64,000 nt of DNA, taken from contig CAKZZS010000073.1 of the NCBI GenBank assembly GCA_937884975.1, positions 62,001-126,000 of the forward strand, read 5' to 3'. The first letter of the stretch is position 1, and every line of letters begins with the position of its first letter. This stretch comes from an uncultured Clostridia bacterium. GTDB taxonomy: Bacteria > Bacillota > Clostridia > Oscillospirales > Acutalibacteraceae. Below the pieces are notes generated by a model. The model did not search any database and was not told where the DNA came from. It saw nothing but the letters and a program-made list of their open reading frames with translations. The position numbers were made by a program, and so were the translations under genes. Below, piece by piece: positions 61,950 through 64,000 of this stretch.

Positions 61950-63644
61950 ATGACAAAACAAACAGACCGAATAACTGCCCTTTACTGCCGTCTTTCAAGA
62001 GATGATGAGTTAGACGGTATGTCGGGTTCAATCAAAAATCAACAGGATATTTTAGAAAAGTACGCTAAAGAAAATGGCTTCACTAATTGCAGGGTGTTTG
62101 TTGATGACGGCTACACAGGCACCAACTTCAACCGCCCTGCCTTTATGGAAATTATGGAGCTTGCAGAGCAAGGTAAGATTGAAACCTTAATCGTAAAAGA
62201 CCATTCCCGTTTAGGAAGAAACCGCATCCTTGTCGGACAGTTGCTTGAAGAGGGCTTTGACGAGCTTGGCGTCAGGTATATTGCGATTATGGATAACATT
62301 GATACAGCAAAGGGTTTAGACGATACCGTTGCTTTCAAGGATTTATTTAACGAGTGGCACGCTAAAAACACAAGCGAGAAAGTCCGCAATGTTTTCAAAA
62401 ACAAAGGCAACTCAGGAAAGCCCTTAACCACAAATCCGCCCTTCGGCTATATGAAAAATCCAGATAATCCTAACGAGTGGATTGTGGACGAGCCTGCGGC
62501 GGAAGTAGTAAAACGCATATTTAAAATGTGTATTCAAGGTTACGGACCTACGCAGATTGCAAAGCATTTAAGAACTGATGAGATAATGACGCCTACTGAA
62601 TACTGGTGCAGCATTGGCAGAAACTGCGGTAACCCACCGGCAAAACCATACGGATGGTGTGCAAGTACGGTTGTTGATATTCTTTCAAAGCAGGAATATA
62701 TTGGCGATACTATCAACTTCCGAACAACAAGGCGCTCCTTTAAGAACAAGAAAAAGATTGACCGTCCGCAAGAGGAATGGAAGGTGTTTAAAAATACACA
62801 CCCTGCCATTATCAGCGAGGAGGATTACTTTCTTGTTCAGGAGTTAAGGAAGAACAAACGCCGTCCTAACCGAACAGGCATTGTGAGTATGTTTTCAGGG
62901 CTTGTATACTGCGCTGACTGTGGCGAAAAGCTATATTACAGTTCAACGGGCAATTACAAGCGAGAGCAGGCAAACTTTTTCTGTTCGACCTATAGGAAGG
63001 ACAGCGATAAGTGTTCCGTTCATTTCATTCGTGAAAAAGTTATCTATGATCTTGTTCTTGAAAATATGCGATGGGTATTCAGCTTTGTAACCAACTATGA
63101 AGATTACTTTGCAAGGATGCAGATGCTCAGCTTCGGCGAGGAACGGCAGAAGGAATTAAAGGCAAAGCGTACGGAACTGAAGAAGGTTCAAAAGCGTGTT
63201 GAAGAAATTGACGGTTTAATCCAAAAGCTGTTTGAAAACAATGCTGCAGGTAAGTTAACCGACGAGCGATTTGAAATGCTGACTTCAACCTACGAAAAAG
63301 AGCAATCAGAATTAAAATCTAAGATTCCTGATTTAGAGAATGAAATTGAAAACAATGTGCAGCAATTCAGCGATTTGCAAACCTTTATCAAAAAGGTTAA
63401 ACGAATTACAAGGGTTGAAGAGCTTACGCCCGAACTGCTTAACGAGTTCATTGAGCGTATTGATGTTCACGCTGCCATTAAAATCAACGGACAGCGATAT
63501 CAAGCCATTGATATTCACTACAACGGAGTTGGTTTAATTAAGAGATTGCCGCCGGAAGAATTTGAAAAACGCTTCCAAAACGGCAAATTCAAAAAACCAA
63601 AGCTAATTGTTGAAGAAATTGAAGAAAAAGAAAAAACGGCATAG
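61950..63644 (+). CDS. Large serine recombinase (TnpX type)
   Basis: 564 residues from ATG 61950 (AAGGAG upstream; the frame extends 26 codons earlier). N-terminal resolvase domain with catalytic Ser16 in LYCRLSRDDE and DHSRLGRNRI; the recombinase domain follows (PPFGYMKNPDN; DILSKQEYIGDTIN) and a zinc ribbon (YCADCGEKLYY ... FFCSTYRKDSDKC), then a coiled coil near residues 395-470. Such enzymes excise and insert elements as circles. It is the last gene of the element and would act on its ends. Confidence 0.95.
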   Translation: MTKQTDRITALYCRLSRDDELDGMSGSIKNQQDILEKYAKENGFTNCRVFVDDGYTGTNFNRPAFMEIMELAEQGKIETLIVKDHSRLGRNRILVGQLLEEGFDELGVRYIAIMDNIDTAKGLDDTVAFKDLFNEWHAKNTSEKVRNVFKNKGNSGKPLTTNPPFGYMKNPDNPNEWIVDEPAAEVVKRIFKMCIQGYGPTQIAKHLRTDEIMTPTEYWCSIGRNCGNPPAKPYGWCASTVVDILSKQEYIGDTINFRTTRRSFKNKKKIDRPQEEWKVFKNTHPAIISEEDYFLVQELRKNKRRPNRTGIVSMFSGLVYCADCGEKLYYSSTGNYKREQANFFCSTYRKDSDKCSVHFIREKVIYDLVLENMRWVFSFVTNYEDYFARMQMLSFGEERQKELKAKRTELKKVQKRVEEIDGLIQKLFENNAAGKLTDERFEMLTSTYEKEQSELKSKIPDLENEIENNVQQFSDLQTFIKKVKRITRVEELTPELLNEFIERIDVHAAIKINGQRYQAIDIHYNGVGLIKRLPPEEFEKRFQNGKFKKPKLIVEEIEEKEKTA

Positions 63645-63660
63645 CCGTTGCTATACCGTG
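63636..63660 (+). terminator. Recombinase gene terminator
   Basis: ACGGCATAGC-CGTT-GCTATACCGT, a 10-bp stem with one mismatch, overlapping the recombinase stop codon. The following stretch is not strongly T-rich, so efficiency may be moderate. Confidence 0.5.
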
Positions 63661-63682
63661 ATTTCTGATAAAAGACACCTCA

Positions 63683-63732
63683 CACGGGCGTACCTTCTTT
63701 ATGACGGACGCCCCGAAAGAGCTTCTTTTTTT
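63683..63732 (+). terminator. Right-border outward-facing hairpin
   Basis: GGGCGT (63686-63691) pairs with ACGCCC (63708-63713) around the loop CCTTCTTTATGACGG-like segment, followed by GAGCTTCTTTTTTT. It shares loop and tail with the left-border hairpin. Confidence 0.65.
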
Positions 63733-63738
63733 CAATTA

Positions 63739-64000
63739 TTATACCTGTTCGTCTGTAGTTTCAACAGTCTCGACTGCTTCAACTGTTTCGGAAGCTTCCG
63801 CAATTTCTGCGTTTTCCGCTTTGTCGCCCTTATGTCTGTGAATGACGAAGCGCTGAAGCGGATAAGTCCAGAGGAAGGGAATAGTGGTTACGAGAACGAA
63901 AATAACAAGATCTGCAAATCCCGTTATTTCACCTTTTTCATTAGTTGCCCACGCGATATGATTTACCGCAAAATCCGTAAAGAATGCCTTCATCCAGGCG
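63739..64000 (-). CDS. Membrane protein, C-terminal part (continues beyond window)
   Basis: Open to the right edge (at least 87 codons, no stop). Two hydrophobic stretches, one near WMKAFFTDFAVNHIAW and one LVIFVLVTTIPFLWTYPLQ, then a basic RFVIHRHKG and an acidic repetitive tail (EASETVEAVETVETTDEQV). The Phe-x-Val-Arg-like end resembles the last helix of GtrA-type flippase subunits, but this is weak. Likely chromosomal DNA right of the element. Confidence 0.5.
   Translation of the reverse strand, partial: AWMKAFFTDFAVNHIAWATNEKGEITGFADLVIFVLVTTIPFLWTYPLQRFVIHRHKGDKAENAEIAEASETVEAVETVETTDEQV

Larger units (their letters stand above)
47279..63732. mobile_element. Putative Tn4451-like mobilizable transposon with glycosidase cargo
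   Basis: About 16.5 kb. It begins with TnpV and a DUF6809-like gene and ends with MobC, a MobA relaxase and a large serine recombinase facing outward, the gene set of Tn4451-type integrative mobilizable elements. Cargo of regulators, a transporter and five glycosidase-related genes lies between. Both borders carry related hairpins in inverted, outward-facing orientation. The exact ends are not proven: a smaller element (59-63.7 kb) inserted beside a separate island is an alternative. Confidence 0.5.

Noticed and set aside
1..64000. tRNA or rRNA genes
   Set aside because: No cloverleaf with CCA-type end or rRNA-like sequence was noticed; a tRNAscan run would be decisive.

Overview
The window looks like the chromosome of a low-to-mid GC gut Clostridium relative, most likely a Ruminococcus-type member of the Oscillospiraceae. 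The signs are AddAB in place of RecBCD, a tig-clpP-clpX cluster, a secreted esterase-like protein with a dockerin-type C-terminus, cell-wall-binding GW-type repeat proteins, DUF1540, and Firmicutes-type ribosome binding sites throughout. The genus is an inference from gene content; no rRNA is present.

Layout. 1-6.2 kb: addB-addA (addA runs off the left edge) and a small unknown gene. 6.3-12.0 kb: one minus-strand operon (Na+/solute symporter, AMP-forming acyl-CoA ligase, iorA, iorB) that looks like uptake and activation of organic, possibly aryl, acids. 12.2-14.6 kb: serC-serA. 14.6-18.7 kb: a DEDD exonuclease, then a folate operon (folE-folP-folB-folK) led by a degenerate LytR-CpsA-Psr gene. 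18.8-22.2 kb: tig-clpP-clpX. 22.3-27.7 kb: a phosphoesterase, DUF1540, and the operon lepB-lepB-rbgA-rnhB-yraN-thrC. 27.9-31 kb: the dockerin protein, an orphan MazF, a membrane protein. 31-36.7 kb: xpt and a BMP-type nucleoside ABC importer, a purine salvage unit. 36.9-43.5 kb: GH38 alpha-mannosidase, NifU-like protein and phosphoglucomutase, with a divergent GH36 alpha-galactosidase. 43.5-47.25 kb: two secreted repeat proteins and a truncated PP2C phosphatase that ends in a hexanucleotide repeat.

47.3-63.7 kb is accessory DNA. It has TnpV and a DUF6809-like gene at its left end and MobC, a MobA relaxase and a TnpX-type large serine recombinase at its right end. This gene set is that of Tn4451-like mobilizable transposons. 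Between them lies cargo: a GNAT acetyltransferase, a MerR/DMT-transporter/dienelactone-hydrolase-like set, and a plant-glycan cluster of GH39 (broken by one in-frame stop), GH28, a truncated AraC regulator, GH29 and GH78. These enzymes fit pectin or rhamnogalacturonan breakdown. Two promoter regions of the cluster share the dyad CGACAT-N13-ATGTCG. Similar outward-facing hairpins lie at 47.28-47.33 and 63.68-63.73 kb and may mark the ends of the element. A structured region at 58.88-59.2 kb resembles the 5' part of a group II intron.

The most interesting item is the mobilizable element carrying a regulated but decaying pectin-degradation locus, together with its shared operator and paired end hairpins.
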